A DNA stretch of 64,000 nucleotides from Kofleriaceae bacterium (GTDB taxonomy: Bacteria > Myxococcota_A > Polyangia > Haliangiales > Haliangiaceae), in the NCBI GenBank assembly GCA_018057825.1, contig JAGPCY010000011.1:1-64000 (forward strand), in the 5' to 3' direction. Position numbers and translations under genes: made by a program. Under the pieces are notes generated by a model. It was not told the DNA's origin, searched no databases, and worked only from the letters and a program-made list of their open reading frames with translations. Below are positions 53,822 through 62,681 of the stretch, in pieces; the first letter of the stretch is position 1; each line of letters starts with the position of its first letter.

Positions 53822-54784
53822 ATGTCGCACGCCGCCACCATCGCCGCGCTGTGGCGTCGCTCGCCGGCGATCTTGGCGCCGATGGAGGACGTCACCGACG
53901 CGGTCTTCCGGCGGGTGTGCCGCGATCTCGGGGCCGAGCTGTGCGTGACCGAGTTCATCCGCGCCGAGCAGCTCCTGGCCGGGGCCCGGGCCGCCCGGCG
54001 CAAGGTCACCCTGGCCGCCGACGATCGGCCGACCGCGATCCAGATCTACGGCGCCAACCCCGACCTCCTGATGGAGGCCGCGATGGTGGCGGCCGACGCC
54101 CGGCCGGCCTACGTCGACGTCAACTGCGGCTGCTGGGTGCCGCGGGTGGCCCGCGGCGGCGCCGGCGCCGGCTGGCTGCGCGACCCGGCCAAGATGGTGG
54201 CGATGGCGGCTCAGGTGGTGCGCGCGGTCGACCTGCCGGTGACGGTCAAGACCCGCATCGGCTGGGGCCCGGAGTCGGACATGCCGATCGTCGACCTGGC
54301 CCGCCGCCTCGAGGACGTCGGCGTCGCGGGCCTGACGATCCACTGCCGGACCGCGCTGCAGGGTCACGGCGGCGCCGCCGACTGGCGGTGGGCGGCCCGG
54401 GCGGCGGCCGCGGTGGCGATGCCGGTCACGGTCAACGGCGACGTCACCTCCGGCGACGACGCGGTCCGGGCCCTGGCCGAGACCGGGTGCGTCGCGGTCA
54501 TGATCGGTCGGGCCGCGGTGTCGTCGCCGTGGGTGGTCGGTGACGCCCTAGTCCGCCTGACCCGCGGCGAGGTCCGGCCGGCGCCGACGGTGGCCGATCG
54601 CCGGGCGGTGTACCGCGCCATCCTGGCGGCCAACGTCGCCGCCCGCGGCCCGGTCTTCGGCGTCCGGGTCACCCGGCGGCATGTCCCGATCGTCGCGCCC
54701 CACCTGACCGAGGCCGACCGCCGGGCCCTGTACGTCGCGCCGACCGAGGACGAGGCCCTGGCGCTGGTCGAGCGCGCGGCGTAG
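53822..54784 (+). CDS. tRNA-dihydrouridine synthase
   Basis: 320 aa. An FMN-dependent TIM-barrel enzyme that reduces uridine in tRNA D loops. Evidence: APMEDVTDAVFRRVCRDLGAELCVTEF, AIQIYGANPDLLMEAA, PVTVKTRIGW, TIHCRTALQGHGGAADW, VNGDVTS and the phosphate site CVAVMIGRAAVSSPW. The catalytic loop reads VNCGCWVPRVARGGAGAGWL, where the family has NxGCP(xx)K. The active Cys104 is kept but Trp105 replaces Pro. It starts divergently from the WS/DGAT operon. Confidence 0.93.
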   Translation: MSHAATIAALWRRSPAILAPMEDVTDAVFRRVCRDLGAELCVTEFIRAEQLLAGARAARRKVTLAADDRPTAIQIYGANPDLLMEAAMVAADARPAYVDVNCGCWVPRVARGGAGAGWLRDPAKMVAMAAQVVRAVDLPVTVKTRIGWGPESDMPIVDLARRLEDVGVAGLTIHCRTALQGHGGAADWRWAARAAAAVAMPVTVNGDVTSGDDAVRALAETGCVAVMIGRAAVSSPWVVGDALVRLTRGEVRPAPTVADRRAVYRAILAANVAARGPVFGVRVTRRHVPIVAPHLTEADRRALYVAPTEDEALALVERAA

Positions 54785-54804
54785 CGCCCGGCCCGGCCGC
54801 GGCG

Positions 54805-54810
54805 TAGACT
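54805..54810 (+). promoter_or_regulatory. -10-like TAGACT before the parvulin lipoprotein
   Basis: GTAGACT ends nine bases before the ATG at 54820. Confidence 0.35.
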
Positions 54811-54819
54811 GCGCGCCTC

Positions 54820-56178
54820 ATGGCTTCTACCCGTGCTTCGTCGTCGCCGCGCCCGCGGCGCCTCCGCCTGGGCGCCGCCCTCCTGGCCGCGGCGCTGTTC
54901 GTCCCCACCGCCGCGTGCCAGCGCGACAAGGCCAAGACCGGCACCGCCGAGCAGGGCGGGACCACCACGGTCAGCGCCAACAACCTCGGCCAGCCCGGCG
55001 CCGACGGCGCCTACGACATCGACTCCAAGGACATCCTGGCGCGGACCAAGACCGCGGCCTCGGTCGACGTCAAGCACGTGCTCCTCGGCTGGGACAAGCT
55101 GTCGGACGTCTACGGTCCGCAGATGGATCCGCGGGCCAAGGGCCGCGACAACAAGGCCGCCGCCACCCTGGCCCTCGATCTGGCTGGCAAGCTCAAGGCC
55201 AAGCCGGCCGCGATCGACGAGCTGATCAAGCAGCACGGCGAGGATCCCGGCGCCAAGGCCGGCGACCCGTACACCGTCACCGCCGACGCGCCGTTCGTGC
55301 CGGAGTTCAAGAACCTGGCGCTCCGCCTCGAGGCCAACGAGGTCGGCATCGTCAAGACCCGCTTCGGCTACCACGTCATGGTCCGCGTGCCGCCGCCGCC
55401 GCCCGATCCCCTCGAGTCGGCCGACATCCTGGCCCGCCCGGCCGGCACCGAGAAGGTCTGGGTCCAGCACGTCCTGGTGTCGTGGCAAGACGCGCCGATC
55501 ACCAAGCGGCGGCCGCCGGATCCGCGCGCCGCCGCCCGCACCAAGGCCGACGCCGACAAGCTGGCCCAGGACCTCCTCGCCAAGGCCCGCGCCGAGGGCG
55601 CCGACATGGTCGCGCTCATGAAGGAGCACTCCGAGGATCCGGGCTCGAAGAACGACGGCAAGGCCTACGACGTCGGCCCCGACACCCCGTTCGTCCCCGA
55701 GTTCAAGAACCTGGCGCTGCGCCTGAACCTCGGCGAGGCCGGCCTGGTCAAGACCTCGTTCGGCTGGCACATCATCAAGCGCATCCCGCCGCCGCCGCCG
55801 CCGCCGCCCGATAGCCTCGACTCGGTCGACATCCTCGGCCGCCAGCCGGTGACCGAGAAGGCCAAGGTCAAGCACATCCTCCTCGGCTGGGCCGAGGTCA
55901 ACGCCGGCGACGACCGCGGCAAGAAGCGCACCCGGGCCGAGCTCGAGGCCCTGGTCGGCAAGACCATGGCGTCGCTCAAGAAGGGCGCGAAGATCGAGCC
56001 GCTCATGAAGGAGCTGTCGGAGGATCCCGGCTCGGCCGCCAGCGGCAATAGCTACGACGTCGATCCCAACGCCGGCCTGGTGGCGCCGTTCAAGGACCTG
56101 TCCTTGCGCCTCAACGTCGGCGAGGTCGGCGCGGTCAAGACCCAGTTCGGCATCCACATCATCCAGCGCACGGAGTAG
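54820..56178 (+). CDS. Lipoprotein with three tandem parvulin-type (PpiC) rotamase domains
   Basis: 452 aa. Lipobox VPTAAC (Cys33). Three PpiC domains of ~120 residues, each opening with (K/Q)HxLL(G/S)W, holding HGEDPG, HSEDPG or LSEDPG in the middle, followed by PF(V/K)PEFKNLALRL or APFKDLSLRL, and closing with FGYHVMVRV, FGWHIIKRI or FGIHIIQRT. Pro-rich linkers (PPPPPP) and a conserved DILxRxxxTEK separate them. Probably a periplasmic or surface prolyl isomerase and chaperone for outer-membrane proteins. It lacks a SurA N-domain. Confidence 0.92.
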   Translation: MASTRASSSPRPRRLRLGAALLAAALFVPTAACQRDKAKTGTAEQGGTTTVSANNLGQPGADGAYDIDSKDILARTKTAASVDVKHVLLGWDKLSDVYGPQMDPRAKGRDNKAAATLALDLAGKLKAKPAAIDELIKQHGEDPGAKAGDPYTVTADAPFVPEFKNLALRLEANEVGIVKTRFGYHVMVRVPPPPPDPLESADILARPAGTEKVWVQHVLVSWQDAPITKRRPPDPRAAARTKADADKLAQDLLAKARAEGADMVALMKEHSEDPGSKNDGKAYDVGPDTPFVPEFKNLALRLNLGEAGLVKTSFGWHIIKRIPPPPPPPPDSLDSVDILGRQPVTEKAKVKHILLGWAEVNAGDDRGKKRTRAELEALVGKTMASLKKGAKIEPLMKELSEDPGSAASGNSYDVDPNAGLVAPFKDLSLRLNVGEVGAVKTQFGIHIIQRTE

Positions 56179-56225
56179 GGCGGGCCGGGCGGGGCACAAA
56201 GCTGGGACCGGCCGCGGCGATCGGG

Positions 56226-56231
56226 TACGAT
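56226..56231 (+). promoter_or_regulatory. -10-like TACGAT, leaderless geometry
   Basis: GGTACGAT ends six bases before a GTG at 56238 and nine before the following in-frame ATG. Confidence 0.45.
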
Positions 56232-56237
56232 CTCCCG

Positions 56238-57335
56238 GTGATGCGGGCCCGCTACACCGTCCTCGAGCGCCTCGGCGGCGGTGGCCAGGCCGAGGTCTTT
56301 CGCGGCGTCGCCGAGACCCTGCAAGGGTTCCGCAAGACCGTCGCGATCAAGCGGGTGCTGCCGACCCTGTCGGGCAACCCGCGGTTCGTCGCGATGTTCC
56401 TCGACGAGGCCCGGCTGTCGCTGTTCCTGCAGCACGCCAACGTCGTCCAGGTCTTCGACATCACCAAGGCCGCCGACGACGCCTACCTCCTGGTCATGGA
56501 GTTCGTCGACGGTTGCGACCTCAAGGCCGCGATCGAACGCGAGGCCCGCGGCGGGCGGCTGATCGAGCTGCGCCTGGTCCTGCACATCATCATCGAGTCG
56601 TGCAAGGGCCTGCACTACGCCCACACCCTCGAGCACCCCGAGACCGGGCAGCCGCTCCACATCGTCCACCGCGACGTGTCGCCGCCCAACATCATGCTGT
56701 CGAAGAACGGCGAGGTGAAGATCGTCGACTTCGGGCTGGCCAAGGCCAACAGCCAGGTCGAGCAGACCGATCAGGGCGTGGTCAAAGGCAAGTTCAGCTA
56801 CCTGTCGCCCGAGGCGGCCTGGGGCCTCGAGATCGACGCCCGCACCGACGTGTTCGCGATCGGCATCCTCCTGTGGGAGATGTTGACCGGGCGCCGGCTG
56901 TTCTACGCCGACACCGCCTACGCCACGGTCGAGCTGGTCCGCGAGGCCCGGGTGCCGTCGGTGACCGCGCTCAACCCCAACGTCGACGCCGAGCTCGACG
57001 CGATCGTGCGCAAGGCCCTGGCCCGCGATCCCGTCGAGCGCTATCAGACCGCGGCCGACGTCGGCGACGCCCTGGCCAACTACCTGTTCAGCCACGAGCT
57101 CAAGGTCACCTCGCGCGACGTCGCCAACCTGGTGCGCGACGGTCGGGCCGCTGAGCGCGCCCGCGGCACCCGGCTGTCCCTGGTCGACGCGGTGGTCGCC
57201 GATCAGCGCGCGGCCATGCTGGCCGAGGTCGCCGCCGAGCTGGCGGCGGCGGCGCGCCCCACCGGTGAGGCCTTCGCCCTCGAGACCACCGCGGTCCGCG
57301 ACTGGGTGTCCGAGCTCGGCCTCGATCTCGAGTGA
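56238..57335 (+). CDS. Ser/Thr protein kinase, soluble
   Basis: 365 aa from GTG (adjacent ATG at 56241 possible). Gly loop GGGGQAEVF, Lys38, HRDVSPPN at 144-151 (Ser for the usual Lys, as in a myxobacterial kinase subgroup), DFG at 164-166, GKFSYLSPEAAWG. A ~90-residue helical C-terminal extension holds VTSRDVANLVRDGRAAERARG and AMLAEVAAELAAAAR. No membrane helix. Followed 37 bp later by a TerB-like gene in the same direction. Confidence 0.94.
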   Translation: MMRARYTVLERLGGGGQAEVFRGVAETLQGFRKTVAIKRVLPTLSGNPRFVAMFLDEARLSLFLQHANVVQVFDITKAADDAYLLVMEFVDGCDLKAAIEREARGGRLIELRLVLHIIIESCKGLHYAHTLEHPETGQPLHIVHRDVSPPNIMLSKNGEVKIVDFGLAKANSQVEQTDQGVVKGKFSYLSPEAAWGLEIDARTDVFAIGILLWEMLTGRRLFYADTAYATVELVREARVPSVTALNPNVDAELDAIVRKALARDPVERYQTAADVGDALANYLFSHELKVTSRDVANLVRDGRAAERARGTRLSLVDAVVADQRAAMLAEVAAELAAAARPTGEAFALETTAVRDWVSELGLDLE

Positions 57336-57360
57336 GCGCGCGGCCGCCCGGCCGGTGGGG

Positions 57361-57366
57361 TACACT
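57361..57366 (+). promoter_or_regulatory. -10-like TACACT, leaderless geometry
   Basis: GGTACACT ends six bases before the ATG at 57373. Confidence 0.45.
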
Positions 57367-57372
57367 GCCACC

Positions 57373-57774
57373 ATGGACGCCGCGCTCACCCTGACCGGTC
57401 CGCTCGCGCGCGCCTACGGTGCGTCGCTGCACGCGGTGGCGATCGCCGACGGCGAGCTCGGGGTGCTCGAGAGCACCCGCCTCGATCACCTGCTCGAGCG
57501 CCGTTGCCCAGGCCTCGATCGCGAGGATCTGTTCTTCGAGCGCGTCACGCCGGAGTCCTTCGCCGCCGCGGTGCGGGCCACCGCCGACGCCGACGCCACC
57601 GCGATCGGCCTGGCCTTCGTCGCCGACGCGGTCGAGCTGGGCACCGTCGACGGCGAGCTGCGCGCGGTCGAGGCCCACGCGATCTTGCGCTGCGCCCGGG
57701 CCTTCGCCTTGGGTCCCTTCGACGTGTCGAGCGTGACCCGCGCCCTCGACGAGTGGATCGGCGCGCTGTCGTAG
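57373..57774 (+). CDS. TerB-like protein
   Basis: 133 aa from MDAALTLTGPLARAYGASLHAVAIADGELGVLE; the open frame upstream overlaps the kinase end and is not the start. Two TerB-type helical hairpins with acidic loops: AIADGELGVLESTRLDHLLERR and LGTVDGELRAVEAHAILRCARAF. TerB domains bind divalent metal at such acidic sites and act in stress-related phosphorylation systems. A second TerB-like domain is fused to the phosphatase at 27 kb. Neighbour of a Ser/Thr kinase. Confidence 0.8.
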   Translation: MDAALTLTGPLARAYGASLHAVAIADGELGVLESTRLDHLLERRCPGLDREDLFFERVTPESFAAAVRATADADATAIGLAFVADAVELGTVDGELRAVEAHAILRCARAFALGPFDVSSVTRALDEWIGALS

Positions 57775-57790
57775 TCGGCCCAGGCCCAGC

Positions 57791-57928
57791 TTCCGCCTCG
57801 GCTTCGGTCTCGGTCTCCGCCTCGGTCTCGGTCTCGGTCTCGGCCTCGGCCTCGGTCTCGGTCCCGGCCTCGGCTTCGGCCTCTGCCTCTGTCTCGGACT
57901 CGGTCTCGGTCTCGGTCTCGGCCTCCCG
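57791..57928. repeat. CTCGGY hexanucleotide tract I
   Basis: About 138 bp in + orientation with CTCGGCTT and CTCTGC variants. It lies between the stops of the convergent TerB-like and outer-membrane barrel genes (16 and 20 bp away). It is followed by a short CCGCTA repeat. Confidence 0.93.
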
Positions 57929-57948
57929 CTACCGCTACCGGCTCCCCG

Positions 57949-59289
57949 CTACCGCTCCCGCTCGGGGCGGGCCTCTTCGCCGACCGGCGTGTTGTCGCGC
58001 CGATCGACGCGCAGGCTGTCGCGCATCGGGATGTCGGCGGCCAGCCGCTCGGGGAAGCGCCACGCCACCGAGGTGATCACGGTCGTGCGGTCGTACTCGA
58101 GGGCGGCCATCATGGTCGTGCTCTCGCCCGGGATCTGCCGCTGGTGCTGGGCCCGGACCACGAAGGTCAGGTCGCCGCGCGGCGCGTAGGTCACCGCCAG
58201 ATCGCCGAACACCACGTTCACCGTCGAGGCGATCACGTCGCCGCGGATCACCTGGCTGCGCCCGGCGCCGAGCACCCCGCCGACGGTCAGGGTCGGCAGG
58301 TTGGGATCGTCGGTCAGCCACGGCAGCGGCAGCGAGGCGTTGGCGATCGCGGTGTCGGTGATCGTGTTCTCGGCCAGGTACAGGTTGGGCGCCAGGGCGC
58401 GGCGGACCTGGAACCCGGCGGCGCCCCACTCGGGCGCGTAGCTCAGGTTCAGGCCAAAGGTCGGCTGGACCGTGTGGGCGTCCTCGTCGATGGGCGCGAT
58501 CCACGCCACGCCAGCGTCGGCCAGGCTCGACCACCGCCGCGACAGATCGCGGCGGAACGACACCGCCAGGCTCGAGTGGATCGAGCGGTTGTCGGTCAGC
58601 CCCTGGGTCAGGATCACGTAGCGCGCGCCGGTCTGGACCGCCAGCGCGCTCTGCCGCCAGCCGCGGTCGACGCCCAGGCTCGCGCCGAGGTCGGTGCCGT
58701 GGGTCTCGGCGCCGAGGGCGTCGGTCGAGCTCAGGCGGTGGACCTGGAGGCCCTGGGTCACCCGCAGGTCCCGGGTCGCGGCGTAGTTCAGGCCCTGGGA
58801 CGCGTCGATCGACCAGAACTCGCCGTTGCCGCTGCCGCGCGCCACCGGCTGCCCCTCGCTCGGGGTCTGCCGGGTCGACAGCGCGGCCAGCATGCCCGTC
58901 GAGATCCCGAGCGAGGTCTGGACCTCGGAGCGCGGCGAGGTCAGGTAGAAGCCGCGGGCGATCAGGTTGTGGCCGATCGAGCGCGCCTCGGTGTGATCGA
59001 GGTACAGGTTGGCGTCGAGGGTGTACTCGACGTTGTGGATCGTCCGCGGGGTCTCGTAGGTCGTGAGCACGCCGGGGCGGAACCGGATGAGGACGTCGCT
59101 CTCGTGGGGCGGCAGCGGATCGGCGCTGTCATCCGGGACCGCGAACAGGTTGTCGGTCCACGACGCCTCGGCGGTGCCCAGGACGTGGACGCTGTAGTTG
59201 CCGGCGTGGGAGGGCAGCGCGGCCGCGGCCAGGCCGGCCAGCGCCAGGGCCGCCCCGCGCCGGGCCGAGGACCGAGAGACGAGCACCAC
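57949..59289 (-). CDS. Outer-membrane beta-barrel protein
   Basis: 446 aa from tandem GTG codons. Signal peptide ending ALPSHAG. The mature part alternates hydrophobic and polar residues through many strands with aromatic ends (EYTLDANLYLDHTEA, NLIARGFYLTSPRSEVQTSLGIS, TFGLNLSYAPEWGAAGFQVRRALAP, LTFVVRAQHQRQ). It resembles outer-membrane proteins linked to polysaccharide or surface assembly, but no specific family is clear. A charged, Arg-rich C terminus after the barrel is unusual. TAGCTT lies six bases before the first GTG. Confidence 0.82.
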   Translation of the reverse strand: MVLVSRSSARRGAALALAGLAAAALPSHAGNYSVHVLGTAEASWTDNLFAVPDDSADPLPPHESDVLIRFRPGVLTTYETPRTIHNVEYTLDANLYLDHTEARSIGHNLIARGFYLTSPRSEVQTSLGISTGMLAALSTRQTPSEGQPVARGSGNGEFWSIDASQGLNYAATRDLRVTQGLQVHRLSSTDALGAETHGTDLGASLGVDRGWRQSALAVQTGARYVILTQGLTDNRSIHSSLAVSFRRDLSRRWSSLADAGVAWIAPIDEDAHTVQPTFGLNLSYAPEWGAAGFQVRRALAPNLYLAENTITDTAIANASLPLPWLTDDPNLPTLTVGGVLGAGRSQVIRGDVIASTVNVVFGDLAVTYAPRGDLTFVVRAQHQRQIPGESTTMMAALEYDRTTVITSVAWRFPERLAADIPMRDSLRVDRRDNTPVGEEARPERER

Positions 59290-59295
59290 CGCGCG

Positions 59296-59301
59296 AAGCT
59301 A
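59296..59301 (-). promoter_or_regulatory. -10-like TAGCTT, leaderless geometry
   Basis: GCTAGCTT ends six bases before the GTG at 59289. Confidence 0.4.
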
Positions 59302-59340
59302 GCACGAGCCCGCCGCCTGGCGCCCGGCTCGTGACCAGGG

Positions 59341-60912
59341 CTACTCGGCCGCGGCCCGCGCCCGCAGCGCCTCCTTCATGACCTTGCCGCTCTCGTTCTT
59401 GGGCAGCGCCGCGCACAGCTCGAGCTGGCCCGGGATCTTGTAGGCCGGCAGGCGGTCCTTGAGGAACCGGCCCAGGGTCGCGGCGTCGAGGTCGGCGCCG
59501 TCCTTGGCGACGACGAAGGCCCGCAGGCGATCGCCGAGCAGCTCGTCGGGCACGCCGATCACCGCGCACTCGTGGACCGCCGGGTGCTCGACGATCGCGT
59601 CCTCGATCTCCTTGGCCGCGACCCGGTGGCCGCCGACCTTCAAGAGATCGCGGGCCCGCCCGACCAGCCACAACAGGCCGCGCGGGTCGCGCCGGGCCAG
59701 ATCGCCGGTCCGGTAGCCGTGGGGCCCAAGCACCCGGGCGGTCTCGTCGGGGTCGCCCCAGTAGCCGTCCATCAGGTTCGGCCCCTCGGCGTACAGCTCG
59801 CCGACCTCGTCGTCGGCGCACGGCCGGCCGTCGGGATCGCGCACGGTCAAGGTCACGCCGGGGATGGCCCGGCCGATCGAGCCGACCGCCGCCGGCAGCT
59901 CGTCGGGTGGCAGGTACGACAGCCGGGCCGAGGCCTCGGTCGCGCCGTACATGACGAACAGCCGACGGTCGGGGCCGAGCGCGGCGTGGACCGCGCGGGT
60001 CAGGGCCGGGCTCATGCCGCCGCCGGCCTGGGTCGCCCACCGCAGGTGCGGCAGCTCGGCCAGGCGCGTCGCGAAGTCGGTCTTGTGCATGAGGATCGCG
60101 TAGGTCGACGGCACGCCGGCCAGGCCGGTCACGCGCTCGCGCGCGATCGTGTCGAGGGCCGTGGTCGGGTACTGGAAGCGGTTCTCGACGATCACCGCGC
60201 CGCCGACCGCGAAGGTCGTCGTCAGGATCGACAGCCCGTAGACGTAGTAGAACGGCAGGAGCGCGAGGGCTCGATCGTCGGGGCCGAGCGCGAGGTAGCT
60301 CACGATCGAGCGGACGTTGGCGACCATCGCGGCGTGGCGGAGCAGGGCCCCGCGCGGCCGCCCGGTCGAGCCCGAGGTGTAGATGATCGCGGCGTGGGCC
60401 TCGGGGCCCAGCTCAAGGCCGCGGATCGCGATCGCCGGCGCCCCGGCGGGCTCACCGCGCGCCGCAACCACCTGGGCGGTCGGGATCGCCGTCGCCAGGC
60501 GCGCGGCGCTGTCGGCCGGCGCGATGATCGCGATCGCGCCCAGGCTGGCGCCGGCCGCGGCCACCACGCGCTCGAAGCGCGCGCCGACCACCAGGACCCG
60601 CGCGCCGCTGTCGGTGACGTAGTGGGTGAGCGAGTGGGGATCGGCGGCGGTGTTGAGCGGCACCGCGATCGCGCCGGCGGCCAGCGCGCCGAAGAACCCG
60701 GCGACCCAGCCGAGGCCGTTGCCAGCCAGGACCGCGACCCGATCGCCGGGCGCGACCCCGAGCTCGACGAGCTGGGCGGCGACCGCGGCGGCCGCCGCCG
60801 CGACCTCGGCGTAGGTGGCGCTCCCAGCCTCGGGAGCGTGGGTCACCAGGGCCTCGCGGTGGGGCGTCGCGGCGGCGGTGGCGAACAGCAGATCGTGGAC
60901 CAGCCCGGCCAT
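59341..60912 (-). CDS. AMP-forming acyl-CoA/acyl-ACP ligase
   Basis: 523 aa from MAGLVHDLLFATAAATPHREALV; a GTG at 60921 would add three residues. Adenylate-forming superfamily: phosphate loop IIYTSGSTGRPRGALL, LPFYYVYGLS, AGGGMSP, MYGATEASARLSYL, YRTGDLARRD, GRARDLLKVGGHRVAAKEIE and the catalytic Lys in PKNESGKVMKEAL. It resembles ligases found beside acyl carrier proteins in exosortase-A and surface-lipid loci; an ACP gene is 2.7 kb away. Substrate inferred only. Confidence 0.92.
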   Translation of the reverse strand: MAGLVHDLLFATAAATPHREALVTHAPEAGSATYAEVAAAAAAVAAQLVELGVAPGDRVAVLAGNGLGWVAGFFGALAAGAIAVPLNTAADPHSLTHYVTDSGARVLVVGARFERVVAAAGASLGAIAIIAPADSAARLATAIPTAQVVAARGEPAGAPAIAIRGLELGPEAHAAIIYTSGSTGRPRGALLRHAAMVANVRSIVSYLALGPDDRALALLPFYYVYGLSILTTTFAVGGAVIVENRFQYPTTALDTIARERVTGLAGVPSTYAILMHKTDFATRLAELPHLRWATQAGGGMSPALTRAVHAALGPDRRLFVMYGATEASARLSYLPPDELPAAVGSIGRAIPGVTLTVRDPDGRPCADDEVGELYAEGPNLMDGYWGDPDETARVLGPHGYRTGDLARRDPRGLLWLVGRARDLLKVGGHRVAAKEIEDAIVEHPAVHECAVIGVPDELLGDRLRAFVVAKDGADLDAATLGRFLKDRLPAYKIPGQLELCAALPKNESGKVMKEALRARAAAE

Positions 60913-60923
60913 CGACCTCACTG

Positions 60924-60929
60924 TACTAT
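60924..60929 (+). promoter_or_regulatory. -10-like TACTAT, leaderless geometry
   Basis: GTACTAT ends six bases before the GTG at 60936. Confidence 0.5.
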
Positions 60930-60935
60930 CGACGG

Positions 60936-61760
60936 GTGTCGCGCGCCTGGATCGCCGCCGTCGCCCTGACCGCTAGCCTCGCCGCCTGCGCTCCGCCCCG
61001 CCCGCGCGCGCCGCGCCGCCTCGACCCCGCCGCGCTGTTCGCCGCGGTCGCGCCGTCGGTGGTCTACACCCGCTGGCGCCACGACAGCGCCGAGGACGTC
61101 ACCGTCGATACCGGCGCCGGCGTGCTGATCGACGGCAGCGGGCTGGTCCTGACGACCTGCCACCAGCTCACCGATAGCGACGACGGCCGTCGGGCCACCG
61201 CGCTCGAGGTGCTCCTGGCCGAGCCCGATCCCGAGCGCCGCACCTTCCGCCCGAGCGCGCCGGTCGCCGCCGACGTCGTGGCCTGCTCCGAGGAGCCCGA
61301 CCTGGGCCTCATCCGGCTGCGCGGCGGCGCCGGCGGCCGCCCCGCGATCCCGCTGGCCGCCACCTTGCCGGCGCCGGGCGACACGATGGTGGTGGTCGGC
61401 GCGACCCACCTCGGCTTTTTGTGGTCGGTGCAGAGCTGCCTGGTGTCGGGGCTCGGCGATCAGCGGGCCACCGGCACCTCGCCCTACGGCGCCGCCAGCG
61501 CCGAGACCGCGGCTGAGATCCGCGCTGGCATGACGCCGGGCACGGTCTTGCAGGCCGGCTGCCACGTCAACCCGATGTCGGGCTCGCCGGCCCTCGATCC
61601 GACCGGCGCGATCGTCGGCCTGCACCTGTTTAGCCGCTACAACACCGACGAGCCGCCCGCCGAGGTCAACTACTACCTCGGGGTCGATGAGCTGCGCCGC
61701 TTCGTCGCGCCCTACCTCGCGCCGGTCGGGTCGCCCGCCGCCGCCGCCGTCACTCGTTGA
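60936..61760 (+). CDS. Trypsin-like serine protease lipoprotein
   Basis: 274 aa from GTG. Lipobox SLAAC (Cys18). DegP-like chymotrypsin fold with a plausible complete triad: His76 in VLTTCHQLTD, Asp122 in EEPDLGLIRL and Ser215 in VNPMSGSPALD, followed by AIVGLHLF. No PDZ domain. Exported, possibly periplasmic quality control. Its 3' end overlaps the convergent lipoprotein gene by 11 bp. Confidence 0.87.
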   Translation: MSRAWIAAVALTASLAACAPPRPRAPRRLDPAALFAAVAPSVVYTRWRHDSAEDVTVDTGAGVLIDGSGLVLTTCHQLTDSDDGRRATALEVLLAEPDPERRTFRPSAPVAADVVACSEEPDLGLIRLRGGAGGRPAIPLAATLPAPGDTMVVVGATHLGFLWSVQSCLVSGLGDQRATGTSPYGAASAETAAEIRAGMTPGTVLQAGCHVNPMSGSPALDPTGAIVGLHLFSRYNTDEPPAEVNYYLGVDELRRFVAPYLAPVGSPAAAAVTR

Positions 61761-62601
61761 TCGGGCGTCCGGTGTCGAACCACACCTTCCATCCGCCGTC
61801 GGGTTGGCGGCGCCAGATCGTCACGTAGGCCGAGCGCCAGCCGGCGCCGCCGGCCCGCGGCGTGAACTGCGCGGTGCCGACGGTGTAGCCGACCTCGCCG
61901 CGCTGGCCGCTGGCCAGCGGGGCCCACGCCAGCGTCCCGGCCTCGAGCACGCCGCGCATCAGCTCGCCGACCGCGGCCGGCCCCTCGACGCGCCGGCCGT
62001 CGTCGAGCATCGCGCCGTCCGGATCGAAGGCGGACGACCACGCGGCCACGCCGCCGGCGGCGGTAGCGTCGGAGAACGCGCGATCGGCGGCCGCCAGCGC
62101 GGGCGCGGGCGTCGGCGCCATGGGCCGGAACCCGAAGCGGCGCGCGCGATCGTCGCCGGTGAGCTCGGCGATCAGATCGATGCCGTCCTTGCGGTAGGTG
62201 ATCGCGGTCGGGAAGTCGTCGCCGTCGCGGCGAAACGTGACGCGATCGACGCCGACCTCGGCGCCAGCGAAGGTGTCCTGGCTCGCGCCGCCCGGCATCG
62301 CGAAGAACCGGAGCGTGCCGTCGGCCGGGCCGGGGCCGGCGGCGTCGTCGACGATCATGACCTCGAAGCTGCCGTCGGCGCCCAGGGCCACGCCGAACAG
62401 CACCCCGCCGGCGGCGACCCAGTGCTCCGAGCCGTGGTCACCCGCCCAGTCGCCCAGCCACCAGGCCAGCGGCGCCAGGGCCGGCGACAGCTCGGCGACG
62501 GCATCGGGTGGCGCCGGCGGCGCGGCGGGCGCGCTGGGCCGGGCCGAGCTACCACACGCGATCGCACCGACGAGCACGAGCGAGGACAAGCGACGGACCA
62601 T
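61750..62601 (-). CDS. Lipoprotein with DUF6265-like and SnoaL-like domains
   Basis: 283 aa. Lipobox VGAIAC and an Ala/Pro linker. The first half (LAPLAWWLGDWAGDHGSEHWVAAGGVLFGVAL, MIVDDAAG, LRFFAMPGGASQDTF, DDFPTAITYRKDGIDLIAEL) is lipocalin-like, as in DUF6265. The second half (AADRAFSDATAAGGVAAWSSAFDPDGAMLDDGRRVEGPAAVGELM, TIWRRQPDGGWKVWFDTGRP) is an NTF2/SnoaL-type cone fold. Function unknown; exported. Confidence 0.85.
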   Translation of the reverse strand: MVRRLSSLVLVGAIACGSSARPSAPAAPPAPPDAVAELSPALAPLAWWLGDWAGDHGSEHWVAAGGVLFGVALGADGSFEVMIVDDAAGPGPADGTLRFFAMPGGASQDTFAGAEVGVDRVTFRRDGDDFPTAITYRKDGIDLIAELTGDDRARRFGFRPMAPTPAPALAAADRAFSDATAAGGVAAWSSAFDPDGAMLDDGRRVEGPAAVGELMRGVLEAGTLAWAPLASGQRGEVGYTVGTAQFTPRAGGAGWRSAYVTIWRRQPDGGWKVWFDTGRPINE

Positions 62602-62681
62602 GGGCCTCAAGCCTGCCACAACCCAGCCTGGAACACCTCCGCACGCCCCACCTCCGCCTGCCCACCTCCGCCCCGTCGCGG

